Positions 15,602 through 24,498 of a stretch of 64,000 nucleotides of DNA are shown in pieces. A program made the translations under genes and the position numbers. Numbering within the stretch: the stretch's first letter is position 1; every line of letters starts with the position of its first letter. The notes beneath the pieces were generated by a model that made no database searches, was not told the origin of the DNA, and saw only the letters and a program-made list of their open reading frames with translations. The stretch is from Paraburkholderia fungorum (GTDB lineage Bacteria > Pseudomonadota > Gammaproteobacteria > Burkholderiales > Burkholderiaceae), in contig NZ_CADFGE010000021.1 in assembly GCF_902833645.1 (NCBI RefSeq), forward strand, positions 62,001 through 126,000. The letters run 5' to 3'.

Positions 15602-18223
15602 ATGAAGGCGCTCATCATTGCCGAAAAGCCGTCGGTAGCAAAGGACATCGCGAAGGCACTCAACGTGCCGCCGATAGCCGGTGCCGGGCACTGGGAAAAT
15701 GATCAACTGGTGATCTCCAACGCCGTGGGGCATCTGGTCCAGTTGGCCGCACCGCCGGCAATAGCGAACCTCTTGCCGGTGATTCCTGAGAAGTTCGAGC
15801 TGGAGGCCTTGCCGAAGACTCAGGCCCAGCTCAGAAAGCTGGTCGACCTGATGAGCCGTAAGGACGTAAACGTCCTGATCAATGCATGCGATGCTGGTCG
15901 GGAAGGGGAGGAAATTTTCCGGCTGATCGCCGAGTACGCGCGCACCACCAAGACAATCAAGCGCATGTGGTTGCAGTCGATGACGCTACAGTCGATCCGT
16001 GACGCCTACCGGCAGCACCTGCGAAGCGATGCAGAGATGCGCCCGTTGGCTGACGCGGCCAGAAAGCGCGGCGAAGCGGACTGGCTTGTCGGCATCAATG
16101 TGACGCGCATCTGCTCCGTTATTTTCGGCGACATGACGACTGCGGGGCGTGTTCAAACTCCGACCCTGATGATCGTGGTGGCCCGCGAGGAGGCCATCCG
16201 GTCGTTCATCGCGCGGCAATACTTTGAGGTGCACACTTCAATTAGTTTGACGGCTGGAGCTTACGACGCGATCTGGCAGTGTCCGGTCGACAAGGTTCGT
16301 CCGAGGGAGCCGGCGGAGCGGATATGGGACCGCGCTGAAGCCGATGCGGTCGCGGCACGCTGCAAGGGTAAGGATCCGGATCGTATTGACGAGACCACGA
16401 CGCCGAGCCGCTCAGCTGCACCGGCGCTCTTTGATCTGACGACATTGCAGCGTGAAGCGAACCAGCGCTTCGGGATGTCGGCAAACAACACGCTGAAAAT
16501 TGCCCAGGCACTTTACCAGACGCACAAGGTGCTGACCTATCCGCGTACCGACGCGAAGGCGTTGCCGGAAGATTACGTGCCGACCGTTACGCGCACGATT
16601 GAAGCGCTTGCAACGCAGGGATACGCGGAAGCCGCGAGAAGGGTGCTTGATAACGGTTGGATCAAGCCAACGAAACGGGTATTCGACAACAGCAAGATTT
16701 CTGATCACTTTGCAATCGTCCCGACGGGTGCCACACCACAGAGCCTTACCGCCGACGAAGGGAAAATCTACGATCTTGTCGCGCGACGCCTGCTTGCGGT
16801 GTTTCATCCCGACGCAGAGTACGCAGTAACTGTGCGCACAGCCTGGATCGGCACGGACCGTTTTGTTGCACGCGGCCGCGTGCTGGTTGCACCGGGATGG
16901 CAGGCAGTCTATCAGGCCGCCCCCGAGCAGAAGTCCAAGGACGTGAGCGCCGGCGAAACGACTGCGAAATTGCCGGCACTTGCCGCCGGCGAGAGCGGCA
17001 AGACCGCATCGATGAAGGTCGTCAAGGGCGAGACCAAACCGCCAGACCGGTTTAACGAAGCGACGCTCCTTTCGGCAATGGAGCATGCGGGCAAGGAAGT
17101 GTCGGATGAACAGCTGCGCGCGGCGATGGCTGAGAAAGGGTTGGGTACGCCAGCCACGCGCGCAGCGACAATCGAAAAGCTGTTGGGTGAAGAATACATG
17201 ACGCGCGAAAAGCGCATTCTGATGCCAACAGCCAAAGCGTTCAAATTGAAAGAGCTGCTCATCAGATTGAAGGCCGAGCTGCTGCTATCTCCGGAGCTCA
17301 CTGGCGACTGGGAAGCCAAACTAAAGTCGATCGAGGTTGGTCAGGGAAAGGGTTCTGATTTCCTCGACGGCATCAAGAGCCTCACCCTCGATATCGTTTC
17401 GCGCGGCTTGCAGATGCCGCCGGCGGCAACGTGTTCAGCATGCGGCAAGCCGATGATTCGCCGTAAAGGCCCCAATGGGCTTTTCTGGGGTTGTACCGGC
17501 TATCCCGGCTGCAAGGCAGCATTGCCTGACGACAACGGCAAGCCGGGCGCCGCCCGCGCCGCTTCGTCGGGCACTTCTCACACGATTCCGTCCGACATCA
17601 CGATTGGGTGTTCGAAGTGTGGCAAGCCGATGGCGCAACGCAAAGGTCCCCGCGGGCCTTTCTGGAGTTGCACAGGCTATCCGGACTGCAAGACAACGTT
17701 ACCCGACGACAACGGCAAGCCGGGTGCATCGCGTGAGGCTTCCGCTGGAGCCCGGTCGGCAACGTCGGCCGGCGTCACGATACCCTGTCCGAAGTGCGGC
17801 AAACCGTTGACGCGTCGTAAGGGGCAGAAGGGTTTTTTCTGGGGCTGCAGCGCCTACCCCGACTGCAACGGCACGCTTCCGAACGACAACGGGAAACCGG
17901 GAGTGAGAACCGAAAATGTAGGGGGGACGGCCACGCGCGCGGAGGTGGAGCGGTTGACCGTGCCCGTTTCGCCGTCACCCCAACCAACCCGCGCTGAGGC
18001 AGCGTGTGCGGAGGCGCCCTCCGCAGCGAGTGCGGTCGCGATCGCCGCGAACTCATCCGCGGCAAGTGCTGGCCAGACGACAGGCGGGCCGATCGGCTCG
18101 ACTTGTCCGGGGTGCCGCGAGGGCACGCTCACGCTACGGTCGGCGCCCAGGAGTGGGCGACCCTATGCTGGATGCACAGCGTTCCCCGGGTGCAAGTACT
18201 TTCTCTGGATGGACCAGTCGTGA
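15602..18223 (+). CDS. topB: DNA topoisomerase III
   Basis: An 873-residue type IA topoisomerase that relaxes or decatenates DNA via a transient 5' phosphotyrosine. The Toprim domain holds the AEKPSVAKD opening with its acidic residue near position 8 and DAGREGE near 97-103. The catalytic tyrosine is in LTYPRTDA at about residue 315. The C-terminus has four zinc ribbons (CSACGKP, CSKCGKP, CPKCGKP, CPGCREG), at about residues 610, 670, 730 and 836. Plasmid TopB proteins are typical next to relaxase or replication genes. A GGGGAG site precedes the ATG; the stop overlaps the next start (GTGA). Confidence 0.95.
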   Translation: MKALIIAEKPSVAKDIAKALNVPPIAGAGHWENDQLVISNAVGHLVQLAAPPAIANLLPVIPEKFELEALPKTQAQLRKLVDLMSRKDVNVLINACDAGREGEEIFRLIAEYARTTKTIKRMWLQSMTLQSIRDAYRQHLRSDAEMRPLADAARKRGEADWLVGINVTRICSVIFGDMTTAGRVQTPTLMIVVAREEAIRSFIARQYFEVHTSISLTAGAYDAIWQCPVDKVRPREPAERIWDRAEADAVAARCKGKDPDRIDETTTPSRSAAPALFDLTTLQREANQRFGMSANNTLKIAQALYQTHKVLTYPRTDAKALPEDYVPTVTRTIEALATQGYAEAARRVLDNGWIKPTKRVFDNSKISDHFAIVPTGATPQSLTADEGKIYDLVARRLLAVFHPDAEYAVTVRTAWIGTDRFVARGRVLVAPGWQAVYQAAPEQKSKDVSAGETTAKLPALAAGESGKTASMKVVKGETKPPDRFNEATLLSAMEHAGKEVSDEQLRAAMAEKGLGTPATRAATIEKLLGEEYMTREKRILMPTAKAFKLKELLIRLKAELLLSPELTGDWEAKLKSIEVGQGKGSDFLDGIKSLTLDIVSRGLQMPPAATCSACGKPMIRRKGPNGLFWGCTGYPGCKAALPDDNGKPGAARAASSGTSHTIPSDITIGCSKCGKPMAQRKGPRGPFWSCTGYPDCKTTLPDDNGKPGASREASAGARSATSAGVTIPCPKCGKPLTRRKGQKGFFWGCSAYPDCNGTLPNDNGKPGVRTENVGGTATRAEVERLTVPVSPSPQPTRAEAACAEAPSAASAVAIAANSSAASAGQTTGGPIGSTCPGCREGTLTLRSAPRSGRPYAGCTAFPGCKYFLWMDQS

Positions 18224-20562
18224 TTGCGCGTCAGCAACCCATCATCAGGGCGACAGCGTTCCTCGCCGTGTTCTGGTGGAGCATTCTTACGCTCTGGCAC
18301 GGAGGGTGGAGCCTGCGGGATATTGTGCTGCATCGCGCGGCGATGGGATGGGAGTACTCCCTTGCCACCATCGTGGCTACGATGGCCGGCACCATCGCGG
18401 GCGTAACCATTACGGCTTATTCCATCTGGTTCGATCGGCGGCAGGTTCAACTGGCGTTGAGAGGCCGAAGCGAACGAGGCGTGAGCGTGACCATTGGTCC
18501 GATCCCAATCCATCTAGGAGATCTTCCACGCGCCGAAAATGGACTCTCGGAGCAGGACATCGCGGACGTTCGCGAGATCCGGGCGGATGGGTCGACGGAC
18601 TTTATGCGGCAGTGGCACGCACGCTTTGATGTAAGTGCGCCTGAGCACGGCAGGCTCATGTCGGCCCTCGAACGCATGCTGGCGCAGCACCGCGCACTGC
18701 CCGCGACACACGTGCCAGGCGGCCACGGTGGACGAAATCTGCTGGTGCACAGTCTGCTGGTTTGCTGGTATATGGTGAGGCTTGCGCCCGCGCACACGTA
18801 TAACGGCACGATCAAGCTCCCGGACTTCAAGATTTCGCTCAAGCTCAAGGAGTCGGGATACCAGTTCGATAGTGAAGATCCGCTGATCGCGATCGTGGGA
18901 CTCGCACACGATATCGGCAAGATCGAATGCTACGAGTACGACCAGGGCGGCAACCTGACGGGCTGCCGGCGCGACCACGACTTGACAGGCTCGCGGATCC
19001 TCGCGCGGATGCCTGAGTTCTGGGACCTGCCCGATGCAGATCGCGACACGCTGTCGCTTGTGGTCGGTCACTATCATCATCCACAGGACATGCCGACAGT
19101 CGATGGATTTGAAGTTCTCTCCGATCGGAATCACGCGATGCTCGAGCTGCTGATTCGCGCTGACGTTTTGTCGTCAAAGCGCGAGTCTGGACTCGCCGAG
19201 GCCGCTGCGACGAGCGAACTGGGTGGCGAGAGTCAGTTCGTGGAGACGGTCGAGGGAAAGGATCTGTGGAAGGCCGTGGAAGCTGTCCTCACGCGTGTTG
19301 GCACGATCAACGGCCGTACCGGATCGGGCAATATCGGCTTCAAGTATCGTGACCCGGCTAGTGGAGCGAATCTCGTCTACCTGGTGGAGAAGGATTTCGT
19401 TGACGCGGTCAGCGCCGAGGCGGGGGTAACGAACACGATCCAGGAACTGAGAAACGACGTGTCGGCGGTTTCAAAAAAGGTGCTCATGCTGCTGAACGAT
19501 CGCGGCCTGCTGTACACGGACCGTGAGCGCAGTCCGACGACGGCCCTCTACAACGTCCAGTTCTTCAGTCCGAAAAGCTACTGGGCTGACCGGGAACACA
19601 AGGTTCCGAAGCGGGAGGAAGAGCGCGGCGCGCCGGCGTTCCGACTGGGCTCCGTGATCGTCATTCTGCCTGACGCGCTGTTTCCCGCACTCGGGCAGCT
19701 GGCCGACTTCGACAAGGTGCCCGTGATCGGCAAATCCCGGCTGGGAATGGGAGGTGTGCGCAAGTCTGGCGCCGGCGGGTCCGTGACCCGCACGACGCTC
19801 GCGGATCTCGCGTTGGGCGAACAGTTGCAGGAGGACGCGAGCGCTGGCGGACCCGGAAAGCAAACAGATGGTGCAGCGTCGGGGGCATTTGATGCACTCG
19901 GAGCTGCGTTCGAGGCGCAGGAAGCCATAAGGCGTGCAAAGGAGGCTACCGGCAATTCGCCAGCAGCCTCTGCGGCCGATGGGGGCGCGCAGCCAGAGCA
20001 TCCCGGCGTGGACGCGGAAACGCCTTGGGATGAGGAGCCCGCGGCTAACGATGAACATCCGGCATCCGGTAGCGGGACGCCATGGGACGAGGAGCCCGGC
20101 ACCGCGGCGACCAGCGAGACAGAGGCATACCCTTGGGATGAGGAGGAAACCGGGCAGGGCGAAGGGGTCATTGCCCCAACACCGGACGTGCCTCTTTCGG
20201 ACGATGACCACGCGGAGGACCGTGAGCCGATCGCAGGGAATGAGGGCATAGATGGCACACCTCCGCCCGAGGGCGGGGGCAAGCCTCTTGCCTCACCCCG
20301 CACGCTCGGTAAAGCGGTGCGCTCGATGTTGTGGACCGGAATTTCAACGGGACAACTCGCGCATCGCGAGATCGGCACGTACGACGATACCCCGGGCAGT
20401 CTCGTGATGTGCCGTACCGCGGACGTCAAGGCATACGTGGCCACCCGCGCGAAGCTCACGTACACCTTCGATCAGATGGACGAGGCGATCAGGCAGGGTG
20501 TGGTAGACGGCGTACAGGTGGTTGGGGTGTGCTACCAGATTCAGCGCGAGCTCAAAGGATAG
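18220..20562 (+). CDS. HD-domain MOBH-like relaxase candidate (TraI-like)
   Basis: A 780-residue protein starting at GTG, overlapping the topB stop. Two hydrophobic segments lie at about residues 8-25 and 43-62. A region at 150-310 has HVPGGHGG...VHSLLV (about residue 164) and AHDIGK (about 229) with a downstream HYHHP, matching the HD hydrolase fold of MOBH relaxases such as TraI of R27 and SXT. The C-terminal 90 residues resemble the winged helix of that family. The middle is long and Asp/Glu/Gly-rich with three repeated PWDEE motifs. The usual three-His cluster is only partly recognisable. No other relaxase is seen in the window. Confidence 0.55.
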   Translation: MIARQQPIIRATAFLAVFWWSILTLWHGGWSLRDIVLHRAAMGWEYSLATIVATMAGTIAGVTITAYSIWFDRRQVQLALRGRSERGVSVTIGPIPIHLGDLPRAENGLSEQDIADVREIRADGSTDFMRQWHARFDVSAPEHGRLMSALERMLAQHRALPATHVPGGHGGRNLLVHSLLVCWYMVRLAPAHTYNGTIKLPDFKISLKLKESGYQFDSEDPLIAIVGLAHDIGKIECYEYDQGGNLTGCRRDHDLTGSRILARMPEFWDLPDADRDTLSLVVGHYHHPQDMPTVDGFEVLSDRNHAMLELLIRADVLSSKRESGLAEAAATSELGGESQFVETVEGKDLWKAVEAVLTRVGTINGRTGSGNIGFKYRDPASGANLVYLVEKDFVDAVSAEAGVTNTIQELRNDVSAVSKKVLMLLNDRGLLYTDRERSPTTALYNVQFFSPKSYWADREHKVPKREEERGAPAFRLGSVIVILPDALFPALGQLADFDKVPVIGKSRLGMGGVRKSGAGGSVTRTTLADLALGEQLQEDASAGGPGKQTDGAASGAFDALGAAFEAQEAIRRAKEATGNSPAASAADGGAQPEHPGVDAETPWDEEPAANDEHPASGSGTPWDEEPGTAATSETEAYPWDEEETGQGEGVIAPTPDVPLSDDDHAEDREPIAGNEGIDGTPPPEGGGKPLASPRTLGKAVRSMLWTGISTGQLAHREIGTYDDTPGSLVMCRTADVKAYVATRAKLTYTFDQMDEAIRQGVVDGVQVVGVCYQIQRELKG

Positions 20563-20572
20563 AAGGCTGCCA

Positions 20573-20692
20573 ATGAGTCCGTCGACAGCGACCACGTTGC
20601 GGAAGCTGACGGCAACTGCAGGTTACGCGCGATTTGCTGCATGTGGCGCGACAGAACGCAAGCTCTCGAGTCAAAAGAAGGAATCGCGATGA
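20573..20692 (+). CDS. 39-residue peptide coupled to the next gene
   Basis: A short frame starting 10 bp after the relaxase-like gene, with GAAGG before its ATG. It ends in TGA overlapping the ATG of the following membrane protein. The product is basic and Thr/Ser/Lys-rich with no domain. Overlap and spacing make it a plausible leader peptide or small gene; it could also be spurious. Confidence 0.35.
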   Translation: MSPSTATTLRKLTATAGYARFAACGATERKLSSQKKESR

Positions 20693-20979
20693 CATATCAG
20701 ATAAAGGAAGGCGTGCTGTTCGGCGCGTTGTTGATCTGCCTGATGTCGAGTTTTCCCGATCACTTGATTGTGATCGGTGGCTTACTCCTGGTTGGCGTGC
20801 TGGCGTTGGACGATTTCTCGCGGACGGCTTTTTTGCAAGCTATGCTTGATGACACGATCAAGCAGACTACCAGCGAGCCGGTGACCTACGTCATCGAGCC
20901 CGAATGCAGGTGCAAGTGGCTTGTTTGGCGGCAAGCGCAGTTCATGCGCCCTGTTCCGCACAACGAGCGCCAGGGATGA
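20689..20979 (+). CDS. Small membrane protein
   Basis: A 96-residue protein after an AGAAGGA site. Two hydrophobic segments occupy residues 8-22 and 27-44 (VLFGALLICLMSS, LIVIGGLLLVGVLAL). A soluble C-terminus follows, ending in a CRCKWLVWR motif. It follows the relaxase-like gene and may belong to the same transcript. Function unknown; it could anchor the transfer apparatus or act in entry exclusion. Confidence 0.6.
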   Translation: MTYQIKEGVLFGALLICLMSSFPDHLIVIGGLLLVGVLALDDFSRTAFLQAMLDDTIKQTTSEPVTYVIEPECRCKWLVWRQAQFMRPVPHNERQG

Positions 20980-21008
20980 AGGAAATACCGTTCTTCATGG
21001 AGGCGGAT

Positions 21009-21191
21009 ATGACCGAGTTTCAACTGAACCTGTTACGAACCAAGATAGCCGAAGCTCTGCTGAAGTCCGAGGAGCTGAGGCAGTCCACCACGATCAGAAG
21101 TCCAGTCGCGAAGGCGCATCATGAACGACTGGATGCCGTGCTTGAAGAGACTAAAGCGCTGCTTGGGAAGCTGACGGCCAGCGACATCTGA
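21009..21191 (+). CDS. 60-residue helical protein
   Basis: A short coiled-coil-like protein with Leu/Lys/Glu heptads (LNLLRTKIAEALLKSEELR and DAVLEETKALLGKL). The ATG at 21009 follows a GGAGG site five bases upstream, which fixes the start. It is the last gene of the plus-strand group that begins at the OB-fold gene. Unknown role; a small oligomeric DNA-binding or accessory protein would fit. Confidence 0.6.
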   Translation: MTEFQLNLLRTKIAEALLKSEELRQSTTIRSPVAKAHHERLDAVLEETKALLGKLTASDI

Positions 21192-21293
21192 GACAGACTG
21201 GATCCTTGAATAGGCGCGGCAGCGAGATCAGACAACAGACTCTGCCGCCGGGCCTGGAATCGAAAGTGCTGCTCGCAACGCTGCATCTGAACG

Positions 21294-22601
21294 TCAAGCA
21301 GGACGGTCTAGGACCCCAAACATTCCCCTGAAATCTGGTCGCCAGAAAGGGCTCGGTTCGTTGTGGAAATAGTAGGAGAGGCCTCCATGGTCCATCTGGC
21401 CATCGGCACGCCGGGTTAGCTCGTTCCGACTCAGGAACCCGACACCGACCACATGGGCGCGCCCGCTGCTGCCGAGAAACTCGCTTACGGCGACGCGGGC
21501 GGCAGTTGGCGGCTGCGAAGGATCGGAATCCTGCTGCGCGATGCTCGCAAGTTGGTCAGCTTCGATCCCGTTGAATCCAAGCAGTACGATGCCCGGCCGC
21601 TGCGCAGTCAACTGGCGACGGGCGGCCACGCGCGCAGTATCAAAGACGGCAGACATCAGACTGTCGTCCTTCGTGCTTTGCACGACCACAAGGATCGCGC
21701 CGACGTTACGTCGCCCCATCACCAGCGCGCCACGGTTGCGGGTACCGGTCACGCTGTCGACCACTGCGCGCGCAGCAGGCGTGTCTGGCCGAATTTCCAC
21801 GTCGCGCAGCCGCGCCATATCGAACGGCTCGATGCGTACCTGCACGCCGTCGTCGAAGGTTGCAGAGCTGCCCGCGATAACCTGGCTGTGAACGCGGCTG
21901 GCGAGTTCACGCTGGCCATCCCGGGCTGCGGGGAGCGCATCAGGAACTGTGACGATTACCACGAGACCGGTGCGGATTTCTCCGGACAGGGGCGCCAGTT
22001 CGCGTCGCAGTTCCTCGTAGAAAGTCAGCGCGCCCGCGCGATGAATCGTACGGCCCTTGTCATGCGAGACCGCCTTGCATTCGACCTCAAGACCGGACTC
22101 TCCGATGTCCTCAATGAGAAGGTCGAACGTTGCGCCCCGAACCGTCGGATGGTCAGGCTCAAGTTCCGGCCAACGCACCCGATTGCCGCGAAGCCCGAAG
22201 TGGGTGGCCACCATCATTTCAAGCTGGAACGCGCGCATATCCTCCGGATTCGACAACGTGCCGCGCACACGTCCAATCAACGCTTTGCGCTGCGGCGCCG
22301 GCAGACCGTCCTGCAGCGAGAGGACTTGAGTCATGAAGCCGAGCGCCGGCATCAGTCCATGCTGCTCGACGTCTTCCGGGCGCAGATGTCCATATTTCTT
22401 TGAGAGTTCGCTGCACGCATTGAGCTGGAAAGCGATTGCATTCTCGCTCGCATGATGCGCGCGCAGAAAGTCGTTGCGCTTCGAATGATCCTTCAGGAGC
22501 TTCACACGGCGCAGCCAGTGCCCGTCCTCAATCACAGTGACGAACCGCTGGAACAGGCGCGGCGCACTTGAGACATAGACGTCAGTTTCGAGAATCGGCA
22601 T
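21294..22601 (-). CDS. Hypothetical protein with PD-(D/E)XK-like motif
   Basis: A 435-residue protein. Its central part shows a nuclease-like pattern: TFDLLIED at about residue 157 followed by GLEVECKAV at about 172, matching the D...ExK core of PD-(D/E)XK nucleases. The remainder is alpha/beta with no recognised family. It sits between the relaxase-like cluster and the transfer regulators. It could process DNA ends or act in defence; that is inference. Confidence 0.5.
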   Translation of the reverse strand: MPILETDVYVSSAPRLFQRFVTVIEDGHWLRRVKLLKDHSKRNDFLRAHHASENAIAFQLNACSELSKKYGHLRPEDVEQHGLMPALGFMTQVLSLQDGLPAPQRKALIGRVRGTLSNPEDMRAFQLEMMVATHFGLRGNRVRWPELEPDHPTVRGATFDLLIEDIGESGLEVECKAVSHDKGRTIHRAGALTFYEELRRELAPLSGEIRTGLVVIVTVPDALPAARDGQRELASRVHSQVIAGSSATFDDGVQVRIEPFDMARLRDVEIRPDTPAARAVVDSVTGTRNRGALVMGRRNVGAILVVVQSTKDDSLMSAVFDTARVAARRQLTAQRPGIVLLGFNGIEADQLASIAQQDSDPSQPPTAARVAVSEFLGSSGRAHVVGVGFLSRNELTRRADGQMDHGGLSYYFHNEPSPFWRPDFRGMFGVLDRPA

Positions 22602-22793
22602 GTATGTTCCGGTGCGGGGAAAGCGTTAGGTTACCCGAGCCCCAATGCCGCCCGCCGATCGGCGACTGATGACAAATCCTATATGCGCCGAACTCGCCTC
22701 CTCGACACGCTCGATACTTTCGTTTCGCCGTGCCGATATGACCTGGTGATTTCCCCCATGCCAAACTGATGGCACGGTTCATCCGGTCAACGC

Positions 22794-24020
22794 TCAGGCT
22801 GTGGCTTTCGCGCGCTTTTCGAGCTCGAGCACGTACCGGTGGATGTGGACGAGCGTCTCGAGATCGACGGGTTTGCGATTCTGCTGCCACCAGCGATACA
22901 TCGTCGATTCGCTGACGCGTTGCCCGTCAGGCATGATCGCCGAGCAGCGCGCGGCGATCTCCCTCGCGGCTTTCTCCGGCACGTCCTTGATGCGAAGACG
23001 CTTGCGCCAGTTCTGCATGATCGTCTGCATATCGTTCGTGATCAGGAAGCCGATATCCCGCTTTTTGAGCAGCTGCGCACGGAAGGCCTGCGCGCGTGCC
23101 AGCAGTGCCTGGGCCTGCTCGTGGCGATAAACATTGCCCGTCAGGAGGGCGGATACCACCGAGGTTGAGGCCTCGAGTGCCTGCGCGAAACTGCGGTTCG
23201 TCATCCCCAGTTCAAGCCGGATGTCGAGCAGCTGGCGGGCTACAGGCTCGAGCTCGCGCACTTCCGCTGATGCCTGCCCTTTCGTGCTGTCAAGCTGACG
23301 CTCGATCTCGCGCGCGAGCCCGTGGTCGGTGCTACGTGGTTTGCCTCGGGTCAGGTAAGGAGAAAGCTGCGTTTTCATGGAAGAGTCGCCAGTCGGTTTT
23401 CGCGCATTATAAGGGTCTATTTTATTGCGAGAACCGATCGGCCGACCGGCGCGCCGATAACCTGTATCGCTGCGGGGTATATCCTGTGGCCAGCCCAGTC
23501 TCTCGATTCTGGCCGCAAGCGCCCGTTTTGCAATGTCCTGATCAAGGTTGATTTCGACGGCGCTGCCCTCGGCGATCGAGTTCATGCTGGCGTCATCGGC
23601 GATCCGGTCCATGGCGTCGCCCGTTTCGTCGTCGCCACCATCCAGCAGAACCTCGCGTTGCGCGTTGCGCAGCGTGCGCGCGCAGTTCTCCGCAGTCGTG
23701 AAGACGAGCGAGTAGACATTGGCGGGGTCATCCAGGCCACCGATAAGTTTCTCCGTGAGGATGATCCAGGTATTCATGAGGAGGTCGTCGACGTCGCAGC
23801 TGTACACGTAAGCATGACGCAGCGAGATCGCCCTCACACGTGGACAGGCGAGCCAGGCGCCGGCGAGCTCTGCGGATTCGCCGGTCCACGCCGAACGCGG
23901 GAGTGTGTGCAGCGCCTGGTGAAGGAGACCCGCCGGGCGCGCGCCGTTGCGACCTGTGTTCAGGGGGGCGTCGGGATCTGCGTTGCGAAACAGGGGGCTG
24001 GACGTAGGGTGTTTAGTCAT
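22794..24020 (-). CDS. Putative sigma-like/HTH regulator
   Basis: A 408-residue protein starting at 24020; its ATG overlaps the preceding stop by 3-8 bp. The N-terminal part (about residues 40-110: AYVYSCDVDDLLMNTWIILTE) resembles sigma-70 region 2 helices. A middle segment is Lys/Arg-rich. The C-terminal portion looks like an HTH pair (RSFAQALEASTSVVSALL and SESTMYRWWQQNRK). Both ends suggest DNA binding or transcription control. It lies at the downstream end of the transfer operon, so it could regulate tra expression. Function is inferred; sequence similarity is weak. Confidence 0.45.
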   Translation of the reverse strand: MTKHPTSSPLFRNADPDAPLNTGRNGARPAGLLHQALHTLPRSAWTGESAELAGAWLACPRVRAISLRHAYVYSCDVDDLLMNTWIILTEKLIGGLDDPANVYSLVFTTAENCARTLRNAQREVLLDGGDDETGDAMDRIADDASMNSIAEGSAVEINLDQDIAKRALAARIERLGWPQDIPRSDTGYRRAGRPIGSRNKIDPYNARKPTGDSSMKTQLSPYLTRGKPRSTDHGLAREIERQLDSTKGQASAEVRELEPVARQLLDIRLELGMTNRSFAQALEASTSVVSALLTGNVYRHEQAQALLARAQAFRAQLLKKRDIGFLITNDMQTIMQNWRKRLRIKDVPEKAAREIAARCSAIMPDGQRVSESTMYRWWQQNRKPVDLETLVHIHRYVLELEKRAKATA

Positions 24021-24498
24021 GACTTGAAGCGTCGCAGGGGGTAGAGGGCAACAGCGGCGTGGCATCCACCCAGAGGCGACCGTTGTTCGATTCGAGCCGC
24101 TCGAGATCACTGTCGAGCGCTTGCGCATAATGCAGAAGTGCGTCCCGTGCGATCACGTTCAGCGCATGCGAAGCGCTGCGAATGGCCCTGACACGCGCGA
24201 GCTCGTAGTGCAGGTAACCGTGCTTTGCCGGCACGCTGCGCTCAATGCGCGCTGCAAGCTCGGCAACAGTCTCCGGCATGTCGACGTCGAGAACGACGTT
24301 GCCTGCCGTGTAGTGAATCATGCGCGGGACGCCGTAGACGGTCGCCCGTACGTATTCACTCATCGAGCGCAGGAAGTCGTCGATCTTGCGGTCCGTCGAA
24401 CGGGGCACACCGTGACCGGACGAGAGAATGGCGTGTCGCATGGCGTGTCCACTATGGCAGGTGGTTCCTGGGGGCTGCTGTGCTTGCGCAGCACTCAC
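24013..24498 (-). CDS. Hypothetical protein
   Basis: Up to 161 residues. The GTG at 24498 overlaps the Sel1-repeat gene stop and suggests coupling; an ATG at 24441 would give 142 residues. The product is soluble and helical, without a signal peptide, and has conserved-looking segments such as YVRATVYGVPRMIHYTAGNVV and LARVRAIRSASHALNVIAR. Unknown family. It lies in the tail of the transfer operon between the secreted Sel1 protein and the HTH regulator. Confidence 0.55.
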   Translation of the reverse strand: MSAAQAQQPPGTTCHSGHAMRHAILSSGHGVPRSTDRKIDDFLRSMSEYVRATVYGVPRMIHYTAGNVVLDVDMPETVAELAARIERSVPAKHGYLHYELARVRAIRSASHALNVIARDALLHYAQALDSDLERLESNNGRLWVDATPLLPSTPCDASSHD

